From a virus, in IMG/VR virus record IMGVR_UViG_3300027881_000105, positions 1 to 21,018 of that record: a stretch of DNA of 21,018 nt; one strand, 5' to 3'. Made by a program: the position numbers and the translations under genes. The first letter of the stretch is position 1, and each line of letters opens with the position of its first letter. The notes beneath the pieces are model-generated. The model saw only the letters and a list, made by a program, of their open reading frames with translations, did not search any database and was not told where the DNA came from. Positions 7,101-16,384 of this stretch are shown here, piece after piece.

Positions 7101-8560
7101 CCAGAGAGATACCATTAAACGGTGGTTTTTATCAATCCGAATCATTACCTGTTAGCTCTCAGCGCTGCCTTAACTTATATGTTAACGTTCCTGAAACCAT
7201 GGGTATTTCAGAGAGTCAATTATACCCAACACCTGGTTTAACTGAAGTCGCTAACAGCGGGGCTTTTGAGGTTAACCGAGGGGCGCACACATTCAAGAGT
7301 GAGGCTTACTTTATTAATGGCCAAACACTTTATAGATTAAATCGTGTTGCTGGTAGCGCTACCTCGTTCAGCTTTAATCTTGAGGATTTAGGCGCTATCG
7401 CTGGTAGCGGACGAGTATCGATATCAAACAACGGCATTCAAATGATTATCGTTGTTCCTGGCACTGGTATTGGCTACACATACGAAAAGACAAACGGACT
7501 CCAACAAATAACCGACCTTGATTTTACAGCTAATGGTAATGCTGAGATGGTTGTTTTTATGGATGGTTATTTTGTATTCTCGACTGCTGGTAAAAAGTAT
7601 TTTGTCTCGGCCCTAAATGATGGCACGAATTATAACGCACTTGATTTTGGTAGCGCTGAGGCTGACCCGGACGACATAAGAGGCTTGCACGTACACCGCA
7701 ATCAATTGTATATATTTGGCTCTCAAACGTGCGAAGCTTTCACCACAATACAAGGCACCACCACTGGCTCACCATTCCAGCGAATTAAAGGCTATGTATT
7801 GCCAAAGGGTTTAAGCAGTCAATTTTCAATAGCTGAGTTCGACGATACATTTGCATTTATTGGCCAAGGTGATAATGAATCACCACAAATATACGTTCAC
7901 TCTGGCAATAACTTTACAGCAGTATCAACAACCGCAATAGATTTAAAGCTACAAGAAAATACAGATATTCAACTGCAAGAGGCATTTGTCTGGACTTACT
8001 CAGCAAGGGGTGAGGATTTTATCGGGTGGACAACACCAAGCGGAACATTTGCACTGCAAGCCAAAGCAAGCAAAGGCAGTCAGAAGAAAGTCTGGTGTGA
8101 GCGAAGTTCAGAAAACCTTAGAAATAAAGATTGCTGGCGCGTTAATAGTATTATCACAGCTTATGGCAAGCTATTGTGTGGCGATAGCGAAGGCGGCTTA
8201 ATAGGCGAGTTAGATTTCAACTCTAACACTGACTACGGCGAGTTTGTGACGCGAGAAGTAGCACTGCCAACATTAAGCAATAATTCAAAAAGATTATTTC
8301 ACTCATCATTTGAGATTGAAATTGAAAGCGGCATAAATACGGATCCTGACGCAGAGCCAAAAATAGCTTTATCTTACTCTGATGACGGGCGTATTTTTAC
8401 TAGTCAGCGACTAATGGGTGCTGGAAAAACTGGTGAATCAATCAAAGCCAAGCGATTTAGATTGGGCGCGTCAGACCGATTTAGAATATACAAATTAACT
8501 ATGACAGACAATAACCGATACGTGTTATTGCGCGCATTATTGGATATAGATAGTGAGTAA
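7097..8560 (+). CDS. P22 gp10-like tail hub / packaged DNA stabilisation protein
   Basis: The 487-residue length is close to P22 gp10 (472). Family-like text runs throughout: CLNLYVNVPE near the N-terminus, a YPTPGLTEV strand, AGSGRVSIS (about residue 115), VFMDGYFVFST, RGLHVHRNQLYIFGSQTCEAF (read in pieces, about 195-215), GYVLPKGLSSQFSIA, FAFIGQGD...QIYVHSG, and a late CGDSEGGLIGELDF that mirrors the CGDK...VGQL text of gp10. It is a beta-propeller-like repeat protein. In P22 a gp10 hexamer sits below gp4 and carries the tailspikes and needle. ATG overlaps the gp4-like stop (ATGA). Confidence 0.8.
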   Translation: MTREIPLNGGFYQSESLPVSSQRCLNLYVNVPETMGISESQLYPTPGLTEVANSGAFEVNRGAHTFKSEAYFINGQTLYRLNRVAGSATSFSFNLEDLGAIAGSGRVSISNNGIQMIIVVPGTGIGYTYEKTNGLQQITDLDFTANGNAEMVVFMDGYFVFSTAGKKYFVSALNDGTNYNALDFGSAEADPDDIRGLHVHRNQLYIFGSQTCEAFTTIQGTTTGSPFQRIKGYVLPKGLSSQFSIAEFDDTFAFIGQGDNESPQIYVHSGNNFTAVSTTAIDLKLQENTDIQLQEAFVWTYSARGEDFIGWTTPSGTFALQAKASKGSQKKVWCERSSENLRNKDCWRVNSIITAYGKLLCGDSEGGLIGELDFNSNTDYGEFVTREVALPTLSNNSKRLFHSSFEIEIESGINTDPDAEPKIALSYSDDGRIFTSQRLMGAGKTGESIKAKRFRLGASDRFRIYKLTMTDNNRYVLLRALLDIDSE

Positions 8561-8804
8561 ATTAATAAACCCGACTGAGGTAAATATACCCATTGTTAAT
8601 GGTGACGGCAAGCCAACACAGGCTTTTTACCAGTTAATCAATGACTTATCAGGACTTGAGGTGTTAGACGGCAAAGGCAGCCCAGAAGGGGTTTTAAAAG
8701 CAAATCGCAAGACACAGTATTATGACATAAATGGCGCTGTAGGTAGTATACTGTATATTAAGACGACAGATGCAAATGTTGATACAGGGTGGGTTTTAGT
8801 GTGA
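8553..8804 (+). CDS. Short tail-associated protein with a GSPEG...TGW fibre motif
   Basis: An 83-residue protein starting with GTG inside the end of the gp10-like gene. After a helical PTQAFYQLINDL segment it has GSPEGVLKAN followed by GSILYIKTTDANVDTGW, a small beta module often found in phage tail fibres and spikes (GSPEG-V...LYVK...NTGW). By itself it may be a linker or plug between hub and fibres. The ribosome binding site is weak, in line with translational coupling. Its last codon GTG serves as the likely start of the next gene. Confidence 0.65.
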   Translation: MSKLINPTEVNIPIVNGDGKPTQAFYQLINDLSGLEVLDGKGSPEGVLKANRKTQYYDINGAVGSILYIKTTDANVDTGWVLV

Positions 8805-9259
8805 CTGTAACCATAAAAACTGATGAATCAAAAGAAATCGAGCTTGATTTAGCTATGGATAAAATATTTGAGCTAGAGGAAAAGCTAAAGGAGTATGAGC
8901 AAGTTAATTTAGATGTTAAGCATCATTTTGGCGGAGGTATTTACGCGCGTGAATTACTCATACCTAAAGACACGGTGTTGACAGGTAAAATGCACACTCA
9001 TGAGCATTTAAATATAATGCTGAGTGGTGACATAACCGTATCAACTGAAACTGGCACGAAGAGGATAAATAAACCTTGTGTTATAACATCGAAACCAGGA
9101 ACAAAGCGCGCAGGTTACGCGCACGAGGATACAATATGGATCACGTTTCACGCAACTAAAGAGACCGATCTTGCAGTTATAGAGAGTATTTTTATAGCCG
9201 ACAACCCTCAAGAGTTCATTGAGCAATTAAAAAAAGAGGATAAAATATGTCTTGGATAG
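8801..9259 (+). CDS. Cupin-domain protein in the tail module
   Basis: I choose GTG 8801, which overlaps the previous TGA and has AGGGTGGG just upstream, over GTG 8789; this gives 152 residues. Residues 9-36 form a charged coiled coil. The rest is a single cupin barrel: motif 1 GKMHTHEHLNIMLSG (62-76) supplies three candidate metal-binding histidines (H65, H67, H69), followed by the SKPGTKRAGYAHEDTIW stretch (97-113) with H108 and later H117. Metal-binding cupins include oxygenases, isomerases and sugar-binding proteins, so the reaction cannot be named. Phage cupins with this SKPGTKRAGYA text do occur among structural genes. The last 13 bases overlap the next gene. Possibly a virion enzyme or sugar binder. 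Confidence 0.75.
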   Translation: MTVTIKTDESKEIELDLAMDKIFELEEKLKEYEQVNLDVKHHFGGGIYARELLIPKDTVLTGKMHTHEHLNIMLSGDITVSTETGTKRINKPCVITSKPGTKRAGYAHEDTIWITFHATKETDLAVIESIFIADNPQEFIEQLKKEDKICLG

Positions 9260-11280
9260 CAGTGGGGGTGGCAGGCGCGGCGCTTGTTGGGGGCGTTTAT
9301 TCGGCCAATAAGCAAGACGCAGCAGCCAAAAGGCAAGAAAAAGCACTTAAAAACTCACAATCAACATCACGCGAGGATATTGAGCGAGGTAAGTTAGAGC
9401 TTCGCGAGCAATACGGCGATGCTTTGTGGACAATTGAGGCCATGACGCCTGAGATTATATCTCTCTTGCAGAGCGGGCAGTTAACCACCGAGGGCTACCT
9501 AACCGAATACACTGACGCCGCAAATAATATACTCGGCGATGGCGCTGAATCATACAAGCAGGAGTTACTCGGAAAGCCACAAGGAAGAAAAGAAGGCGAT
9601 AGAGTACTAGGTTTTGGTCAACAAGGGCTACAGACGGATAGTGACGCACCAAGGTACGGCCTTGGCGGGGCTGAGTCAGCCATTGAGGACGCTAGATTTA
9701 ACGCCGCTCAAGATATAACGCAAGGCAGAGATACGGCAAGAGGTGATTTACAACGAGCGGCAACACAAGGGCGCCGCGATCTAGTTAGTGATTTTGGCTT
9801 GGCTCGGAATGAAATAACACGCGCTAGAGACTTGAGCACTAAAGGTCTTAGTGATGCATCAATTCAGTCACAGCGGCAACTTGGTCAACTCGGCACGGAC
9901 ACAAGAAACCTAATAAACCAAAGTGAACAACAACAACTAGGCTTACTCAGAAGCGGACAACAAGGCATTGAAAGCGCCTTGCGCGGCGGTTATCAAGACG
10001 CGATAGCCTCAGAGCAACAGGGTTACGGTGACGCAAGGCGTGATTTACAGTCAGCACTAGGCTCGGCGCAAGGTATTAGCGCATCAACTGGCGCCCTATC
10101 TCCTTACTCACAAGCAGGTGCGCAAGCTACAGAGTTAGAGCTAGCTTTATCGGGTGCAGCAGGGCCAGAAGCGCAAGCCGAAGCCTATGCAAACTTTGAA
10201 GAAAGCGCAGGACAAAAGTTTTTACGCGAAAGGCAAGAGCAAACACTGCTTCGCAACTCGGCGGCTACAGGTGGTTTACAGGGTGGGCGCGTACTTGGCG
10301 CACTACAAGAGCAAGGCGCGGGAATAGCGGCGCAAGACTTACAGAGACAAGTCAGCAACTTGCAAGCACTATCAGGCCGGGGTTTACAGGCAGCGGGGCA
10401 GATTAGCTCACTAGGAACTCAAGCAAACATGGCTAGAGGGCAGCTTAGCGCTAACATACAAAGCAAGCTCGCTGATTTGTCACGCTCTACTGGCCTTAGT
10501 CGGTCACAACTGCAAAGAACGCTTGGTGATAAATTAGCTAGCGTTCAAGGTCAATATACTGGCGCTGAGTCACAATTAAGACAAGGCAACACCAACCAGC
10601 AATTGCAAAATATGCAGAATACAGCACAAGGCCAAATCGGATTAAACCAACAATCAGCGCAAGGTATCGCAGGCTTAGAAACTGGCGCGGCTGACAGGCT
10701 ATACCAATCTCTACAGCAGCAGGGTTTGAGCAGGAATCAAATAGAACAAGTGCTCGGTGGTAATCTGGCTGGCCTTGAGACTGACGCTGCAAGGCAATTG
10801 GCTGGCAATCAAATGCAAGCTGGCGGTGCTATCGGTAACATGAGGATGGGTGTAGGCCAGCAGATTGCAGGGAACACCGGGCAATTAAGTCAATTACAAG
10901 CCGCTAATATCGGCAGTCTCGGCACTAACTTGGCAAACCTAAATGACCGGACTAACACAAACTTAGTCAATACGCTTAACAATAGAATGAATCAGAGAGT
11001 TAACTTGCAATCAAATCTCGGCACCAACCTGGCAAATATAAGTGTAGGTCAAGGCACTAACGCATTAACTTATGCAAACCAATTGGCGCAGGCTAGCGGG
11101 CTAAGAGATATAGCTAGCGCTAATAAAGTTACATCGGCGATAACGGGGCTTGGAAATCTAGCTTCGAATGTTGACTGGGGCAGTATGGGCGATAGCTCAA
11201 CACAACAACAACCAACAGGCCAAAGCGCTATAAGCGATGAAGCATTTATTCGCGGAACTAACGAATGGGGTACACCATAA
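9247..11280 (+). CDS. Putative ejection / internal virion protein, Gln-rich
   Basis: A 677-residue protein with a hydrophobic N-terminal segment (IAVGVAGAALVGGVYSA, about residues 3-19) that could enter a membrane. A long Gln/Arg/Ala/Gly helical middle follows (residues ~130-560) with recurring GQQG, QLG and LQ patterns. Around residues 310-380 the LRERQEQTLLRNSAATGG...VLGALQEQGAGIA text is like that of a phage DNA-transfer family (NQ-AL-R-AA-x-G...LKAL-GQG-A). The C-terminal third has repeated GTNLANL / NLVNTLNNR units. In P22, gp7, gp20 and gp16 sit in the capsid and are expelled to form a conduit for DNA; this gene holds the first of the three positions. A good AGAGG ribosome binding site precedes ATG 9247. 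Confidence 0.65.
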   Translation: MSWIAVGVAGAALVGGVYSANKQDAAAKRQEKALKNSQSTSREDIERGKLELREQYGDALWTIEAMTPEIISLLQSGQLTTEGYLTEYTDAANNILGDGAESYKQELLGKPQGRKEGDRVLGFGQQGLQTDSDAPRYGLGGAESAIEDARFNAAQDITQGRDTARGDLQRAATQGRRDLVSDFGLARNEITRARDLSTKGLSDASIQSQRQLGQLGTDTRNLINQSEQQQLGLLRSGQQGIESALRGGYQDAIASEQQGYGDARRDLQSALGSAQGISASTGALSPYSQAGAQATELELALSGAAGPEAQAEAYANFEESAGQKFLRERQEQTLLRNSAATGGLQGGRVLGALQEQGAGIAAQDLQRQVSNLQALSGRGLQAAGQISSLGTQANMARGQLSANIQSKLADLSRSTGLSRSQLQRTLGDKLASVQGQYTGAESQLRQGNTNQQLQNMQNTAQGQIGLNQQSAQGIAGLETGAADRLYQSLQQQGLSRNQIEQVLGGNLAGLETDAARQLAGNQMQAGGAIGNMRMGVGQQIAGNTGQLSQLQAANIGSLGTNLANLNDRTNTNLVNTLNNRMNQRVNLQSNLGTNLANISVGQGTNALTYANQLAQASGLRDIASANKVTSAITGLGNLASNVDWGSMGDSSTQQQPTGQSAISDEAFIRGTNEWGTP

Positions 11281-12452
11281 TGGCTGGTATTTTAGATCAA
11301 GTTATAGCAAATACATTTGCGCAAAACCAACAAGGCTTGCGCGACTTGCCGCAAACCTTTCAAGCAGGTCAAGACGCGGTAAAAATGCGCGGGCTGCAAT
11401 CACAGATAAACCAAGGCGTAAAAGATGGTGCTAGCATGCTAGAGCAATCGCCATTATTTGCACAAATGGCAACTATCAATCCTCAAGCAGCGGGCGAGAT
11501 GCAACAACTATTTTCAACTTTAAATAAGAATCAAGTTGTTGATACATTCGCAAGCGTTCCGATTGCATTAGGAATGAGTTATGACGAAGCAACCCCATTC
11601 TGGGAAAACAAAAAGAGCGAATACGCAAACAACCCAAACGCATTAGCTCAAATCGATAACATCGTAAACGCCTCGCCAGATGAGCGAGCAGGCATTTATG
11701 GTGGACTGCTTCACATGGGGCAGGACATGGGGATATTACCAAAGCCAAGGGCGTCAACACAAAAGCCATTCCAAAAAGGTGAGAAAGGAATGGTGTTTAA
11801 CCCTAACACTGGAACATTCGGCACTAGGCCCGAGTATGCAGAGAACGAAAAAGCACTGAATAAAATAATTTTAGAGCAAAAGAAGGCAGAAAAAGCGCTC
11901 GACGTAGAGGCGGCAAAAGCCAAAATCAGAGCAAACAAGCAAGTAGAGCAAGAGTCAGTAAGAATTGAGAATGGACTAGACGCTGCCAAATCAATATCAA
12001 CTCTTGACAGGGCTGATAGATTACTTGATTTAGTTAGCACTGGTAAACCACAACAGGCTCTTTTGTGGGGAAAGAAAATGCTAGGAGTGGAAAGCGCCAA
12101 TGAAGTTGAGCTTGAAAACTTACTAGGTAAAAGAATACTAGAACAACTAAAGCCAATTTTTGGTGCTCAATTTACAGTAACTGAAGGTCAGTGGCTCAAA
12201 TCAATGGAAGCTGACTTTGGTAAATCAACCGAAGGCAATAGAGCGCTAATTAGGCAAGGGAGAGACCTCGTTCAAATGCGCACCGACATGGGTAAAGAGG
12301 CGGCAGAAGCAGCAGGCGACCAGCGCACATTGAAGAATATTCAAGACTGGGAAAGTTTCAAATACAGCGATGACACGCAAGCAGAAAAGACAACGAGCGA
12401 GCGAAAAAGAAGCTGGGAAGATGTCGCGACAGAATACGGGGTTGATTTATAA
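11280..12452 (+). CDS. Putative second ejection / internal virion protein
   Basis: 390 residues from ATG 11280, which overlaps the previous stop (TAATG); an in-frame ATG 11265 is possible but less natural. The protein is helical, with a Gln-rich start (ANTFAQNQQGL) and a middle coiled coil of Glu/Lys/Ala (NEKALNKII...KKAEKALDVEAAKAKI, about residues 195-225). The C-terminal third (LLGKRILEQLKPIFGAQFTVTEGQW) resembles text in several phage virion proteins. No catalytic motif is visible. It is flanked by two other long helical proteins in the usual ejection-protein locus, and that is the main argument for the role. Confidence 0.6.
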   Translation: MAGILDQVIANTFAQNQQGLRDLPQTFQAGQDAVKMRGLQSQINQGVKDGASMLEQSPLFAQMATINPQAAGEMQQLFSTLNKNQVVDTFASVPIALGMSYDEATPFWENKKSEYANNPNALAQIDNIVNASPDERAGIYGGLLHMGQDMGILPKPRASTQKPFQKGEKGMVFNPNTGTFGTRPEYAENEKALNKIILEQKKAEKALDVEAAKAKIRANKQVEQESVRIENGLDAAKSISTLDRADRLLDLVSTGKPQQALLWGKKMLGVESANEVELENLLGKRILEQLKPIFGAQFTVTEGQWLKSMEADFGKSTEGNRALIRQGRDLVQMRTDMGKEAAEAAGDQRTLKNIQDWESFKYSDDTQAEKTTSERKRSWEDVATEYGVDL

Positions 12453-14575
12453 TGGCTACCATAGAGCAATACAAAGCAGCATTAATGCAGGCTGATGCCA
12501 AAGGCGATAAAGAGGCCGCGCAACTCTTTGCCAATAAAGTAAAAGAGATGCAAGCAAGTGATTACTCAAACCTGCTAGCTGAAGCGCAACCACAGCAAGG
12601 CATTGGCGAAACAATCCTAGGCGCTGGCGAGGCTGGTTTAGGTTTAACCTCTGCCGCTATTGCTGAGCCACTTGCTGGCTTATGGGGCGCTGTTGGCTCC
12701 GCCTTGCCAGGTGAGCAAGGGCAGGGCGCCCAATACGTTAAAGACGCAAGAGAAATGCTAACATACCAACCAAGAACGAGTGCAGGCCAAGGCGCAATGC
12801 AAGGCGCTCAACAATTCGTACAGCCATTAGCGGAAGGAATTCAAGCTACAGAGGGATATTTGGGCGATACAGCCATGAACTTAACAGGCTCGCCAGCAGT
12901 GGCAGCCGCAGCGACCGCAATACCAACCGCAGCAATGGAGGCGCTAGGGTATCATGGAGCCAGAAATATAGGGGCTGGCGGAGCTAGGCGAGGGCAAGAG
13001 CAGATAGCACAAAGGCAGCAATTAGTTGACGAGCCGCAGCAGCCAATCCCACAAAGATTTGAGCAAACAGATATTGAACAACTGCGCCGTCAACAGTTAT
13101 TTGAAGAATTAAATATTCCAACAACTGAAAGCCGTATTACTCAGCAGCCAATTGACTTTTTAACTGAGCGCAGATTAAACCGTGACGCAGAGTCAGACAT
13201 AGCCGATAAACTACGTGAGAGACTGTCAGACGAATCAGCAGCATTTAGAGACTCAGCACAAAAACTGGCTGACGATTTAGGTATACCAGAGGAGTCGGGC
13301 GCATTAATAAAAGACGCGTTAGAATCAAGATATAAGCAAACAAAGCAAAGTGTAGGCGACGCATACAAAGAGCTAGCCACATTAAGTGAGGGTGAAGGGA
13401 TCCCGCTCAGTGGCCGCAATATCATTGAAACAGTCAATAATGATAAAACATTTGCCGATATGATGAAGCAAATAGAACCAGCGGAAAAGGCAAAGCTGAA
13501 TGATTTAATGGTTGAATATGGCGTAAACCAAGACCAAACAGCAAGAGCGAAGTGGTTACAAAAAGCAAACGCGACAGCCGAAAGCAGTTTTCTACCTGTC
13601 AAGTCAGATATAACACCGCTAAACGTTTTGAATCACAGTGACTTAACTAAAGATTTAAATGCATTGCTTAGTTTTGATTCACCACCTGGCATTCGGGCGG
13701 TAGTCGGAAAACTAAAAGATGGCGTTAAAAAAGAAGTTGAGGAGGTTAAATTATCACTCGAATCAATGAGCGCGGGCGAGCGTGGCGCGCTAGGTAATAA
13801 GTCACTTGACTCTGCTAATGCTGCACTTAGGGCCATTAACGAATTCAAAGATTTTAAAGGCGAGTTTAGCGCGGGTGATTTAGTCCAAAAACTAACGAGC
13901 AAAAAGAAAGGTACATTTGACCGTGACTTAATATTAAATGAGCATGTAGTAAAAGACTTATTAGCAACATCAAAAGTCGGTGCGGTTAGTGATGTTAGTA
14001 AGGTTGTTGACTCATTAATGAAATCGGGCGACGTTGGTAAAAAAGCGCTAGGCTCTTTACAGTCATCGGTTGTTATGGATTTAATGAACTCGGCACTTAA
14101 AAGAACAAGTGGGAAGTTAGAGGGTGGCGTCCGCGATTGGTCGGGAACTAACTTTATAAATAGACTAAATCAAATTGGCCCTGAAAAGATGCAGGTTGTA
14201 TTTAAAAACAATCCAGAAGGGCTTAAGCGGATCAATAAGATTCGCGATGCTGGTGAGCTTAAAATACCATTCGAGCAAATAGCACAAGCGAGCGGAACAG
14301 CTGATGATTTGCTAAACTCATTAAAAGGCAATCCAGATATAAACAGGTTATTTACTGCAATGGGTGGCGTTAAAGGGTGGGCAGCAGCGCAAGCATTAGA
14401 AGGTGCGGCAGGACAGATGAAAAAGCGTGCACAAAAGCGTAAACTAAGAAAGGCGCTTAAAGCCAGCCCAGTTTTAAAGCAAAACTTTCAACAATTCAAA
14501 AACCAGCATCCAGAGCTAGCAACAGCGCTAGGGCTTGGCGCAATAACAACAGTGGGAACTAAAGAAGATGACTAG
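12452..14575 (+). CDS. Putative third ejection / internal virion protein, Gly/Ala-rich hydrophobic region near N-terminus
   Basis: A 707-residue protein. Residues 1-45 are a charged helix (EQYKAALMQADAKGDKEAAQ). Residues ~50-180 are rich in Gly and Ala with amphipathic or membrane-active stretches (TILGAGEAGLGLTSAAIAEP; AVAAAATAIPTAAMEALGYHG), as seen in ejection proteins that cross the host envelope. The remaining ~500 residues are charged helices, including SLDSANAALRAINEFKDFKG. The C-terminus is strongly basic (KKRAQKRKLRKALKAS, around 655-670). I found no convincing lysozyme or transglycosylase active site by eye. It overlaps its neighbours by one and eight bases. Role inferred from position and membrane-active character. 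Confidence 0.6.
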   Translation: MATIEQYKAALMQADAKGDKEAAQLFANKVKEMQASDYSNLLAEAQPQQGIGETILGAGEAGLGLTSAAIAEPLAGLWGAVGSALPGEQGQGAQYVKDAREMLTYQPRTSAGQGAMQGAQQFVQPLAEGIQATEGYLGDTAMNLTGSPAVAAAATAIPTAAMEALGYHGARNIGAGGARRGQEQIAQRQQLVDEPQQPIPQRFEQTDIEQLRRQQLFEELNIPTTESRITQQPIDFLTERRLNRDAESDIADKLRERLSDESAAFRDSAQKLADDLGIPEESGALIKDALESRYKQTKQSVGDAYKELATLSEGEGIPLSGRNIIETVNNDKTFADMMKQIEPAEKAKLNDLMVEYGVNQDQTARAKWLQKANATAESSFLPVKSDITPLNVLNHSDLTKDLNALLSFDSPPGIRAVVGKLKDGVKKEVEEVKLSLESMSAGERGALGNKSLDSANAALRAINEFKDFKGEFSAGDLVQKLTSKKKGTFDRDLILNEHVVKDLLATSKVGAVSDVSKVVDSLMKSGDVGKKALGSLQSSVVMDLMNSALKRTSGKLEGGVRDWSGTNFINRLNQIGPEKMQVVFKNNPEGLKRINKIRDAGELKIPFEQIAQASGTADDLLNSLKGNPDINRLFTAMGGVKGWAAAQALEGAAGQMKKRAQKRKLRKALKASPVLKQNFQQFKNQHPELATALGLGAITTVGTKEDD

Positions 14576-16376
14576 ATTTGTAAACCCTGTACCTCAGTTT
14601 TTCGATGACGCTGGAAACGTGCTGGCGGGCGGAAAGTTATTTTTTTATAACACTGGAACGACTGATTTAAAAAACACTTATTCAGATAGCGCGCTAACAA
14701 CGCCAAATACAAACCCCGTAATTCTCGATGGAGAAGGGCGCTTAGCCAATGGTGATGGCTCGGTATTTCTAAGCGGCTCATATAACGTGCACTTAAAAGA
14801 CTCAAATGATGTGCAGGTATGGGCACGCGACCCAGTAACTAGTGTTGATGATTTAACTAGCGACTGGGCTAGCGGCTCGACTTATAGTAAAAATCAAATC
14901 GTGGTCGGCTCAAATACATTATTTTACATTTCACTTGTCGACAATAACACAGGTAACGACCCAACAACTGACGACGGCAGTAACTGGACTCGAATCCAAT
15001 TCCTGCAAGACTGGGCGAAAGGAAAGACCTATCAGATTGGTGAATGGGTTATAGGCTCTGACAATGTATTATATATAGCAAAGACTAGCACTTTAAATAA
15101 CGACCCAATCACAGGTGACACTTCAGCGTGGTTTATTTACCGGGGTGGCCCAGTATTACAGCCAACAAATGTACTACCTGCTGACAACGCCATAAGCGTG
15201 CCAATTTTCCCAACGTTAACGGGTGATTCATTCGCTATAGCGCAGGGAGCTGATGATCACATTCTTAGCAATTGGCAGATAGCAAGCGACGATGCGTTTA
15301 CAACCATTGTTTATGACAGCGCTTTTGATAAAGACCGCGAGAGTCACTTGCTCACAGTCCCACTGACCACCGCCACGGAGTTCTTCTTTCGAGTTAAGTA
15401 CGTGGGCAGCGTTACAGGCACAAGTGAATTCTCCGAAGGCACGAGCTTTACAACTCAAGTAGGCCCAGCCAATCAATTTAGTATTGACCTATGGACAGGT
15501 AACGGATCAAGCCAATCAATTGCTAACGCGATTAATTTTGATATAGCACAAGGCATGGTCTGGATTAAATCACGCTCAGCAGCTACAGATAATAATTTAG
15601 TTGATACAATTAGCGGAACTCAAAAATATCTAGTCTCAAACAATGACGCACCTGAAAGCACAAATCTAAATAAAGTGACATCATTTGATGCAAACGGCTA
15701 TACATTGGGCGCAGACGCAGAAGTCAACGACAACACGGAAACTTATGTTGGGTATACATTCGTACAGCGTGAAGGTTTTTTTGATATTGTTAAGTGGGTT
15801 GGTGACGGCACAGGGTCAAGAGATGTACCCCATAATTTAAATTCTAATGTCGCATTTATGACAGCTAAATCGAATCAGTCTACTGCTGATTGGCTAACCA
15901 CGGGTGATGCGTATATCAGCCTCAATAGACCAGCGCTAAATAAAAATGAAATAACAAACCCAAATTCGTCAAACTTACCACTTGCCGCTTCAACCTTTTT
16001 CCGAACATCCCTTAACACACTATCAGTACAATACACCGCATATCTATTTGCGGACAATACGGGCAATGGCGTTACTGGCGGGCAGTATACGGGCACGGGC
16101 GCAGCACTAAAAATAACTACGAATTTCAACACTCAATTCGTAATGATTAAAAGCGTGACTGGCGCTAGAGATTGGGTTTTACTTGATAGCGTAAGAGATG
16201 CTGTAAATCCATCAACCGCGGAGATCAACCCTAATTCACAAAACGCAGAATCAACACTTGCAAGTGGTGTTGATTTTCTTGTTGATGGTTTTGAATTAAA
16301 GGGCGCGGAGCTAGAATTAAATAATCCAGCCGAATTATATATATACGTCGCAATAGCTGACCCAACAACCTTATAG
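14568..16376 (+). CDS. Modular tail fibre with P22-tailspike-like N-terminus and carbohydrate-binding modules
   Basis: 602 residues in clear modules. Residues 1-90 (NPVPQFFDDAGNVLAGGKLF...GSYNVHLKDSNDVQVW) are like the head-binding domain of P22-type tailspikes. Residues 100-140 and 149-188 are two copies of a small W...Y...G...LY/FYI...DP...W module like chitin-binding CBM5/12 domains. Residues ~195-298 resemble a fibronectin type III domain. From ~305 onwards a unit starting W/Y-T/V-G-N/D/T-G and running into a MVWIKS / FMTAKS / FVMIKS strand occurs three times (about 308, 410 and 506), a repeated beta domain typical of phage fibres. It likely binds surface glycans. It ends eight bases before the tailspike start and seems to be part of the same operon. 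Confidence 0.75.
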   Translation: MTRFVNPVPQFFDDAGNVLAGGKLFFYNTGTTDLKNTYSDSALTTPNTNPVILDGEGRLANGDGSVFLSGSYNVHLKDSNDVQVWARDPVTSVDDLTSDWASGSTYSKNQIVVGSNTLFYISLVDNNTGNDPTTDDGSNWTRIQFLQDWAKGKTYQIGEWVIGSDNVLYIAKTSTLNNDPITGDTSAWFIYRGGPVLQPTNVLPADNAISVPIFPTLTGDSFAIAQGADDHILSNWQIASDDAFTTIVYDSAFDKDRESHLLTVPLTTATEFFFRVKYVGSVTGTSEFSEGTSFTTQVGPANQFSIDLWTGNGSSQSIANAINFDIAQGMVWIKSRSAATDNNLVDTISGTQKYLVSNNDAPESTNLNKVTSFDANGYTLGADAEVNDNTETYVGYTFVQREGFFDIVKWVGDGTGSRDVPHNLNSNVAFMTAKSNQSTADWLTTGDAYISLNRPALNKNEITNPNSSNLPLAASTFFRTSLNTLSVQYTAYLFADNTGNGVTGGQYTGTGAALKITTNFNTQFVMIKSVTGARDWVLLDSVRDAVNPSTAEINPNSQNAESTLASGVDFLVDGFELKGAELELNNPAELYIYVAIADPTTL

Positions 16377-16384
16377 GATTAATA

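Noticed and set aside
13141-13602. 153-residue open frame on the minus strand
   Set aside because: Entirely antisense to the third ejection-type gene, Ser-rich composition typical of shadows.
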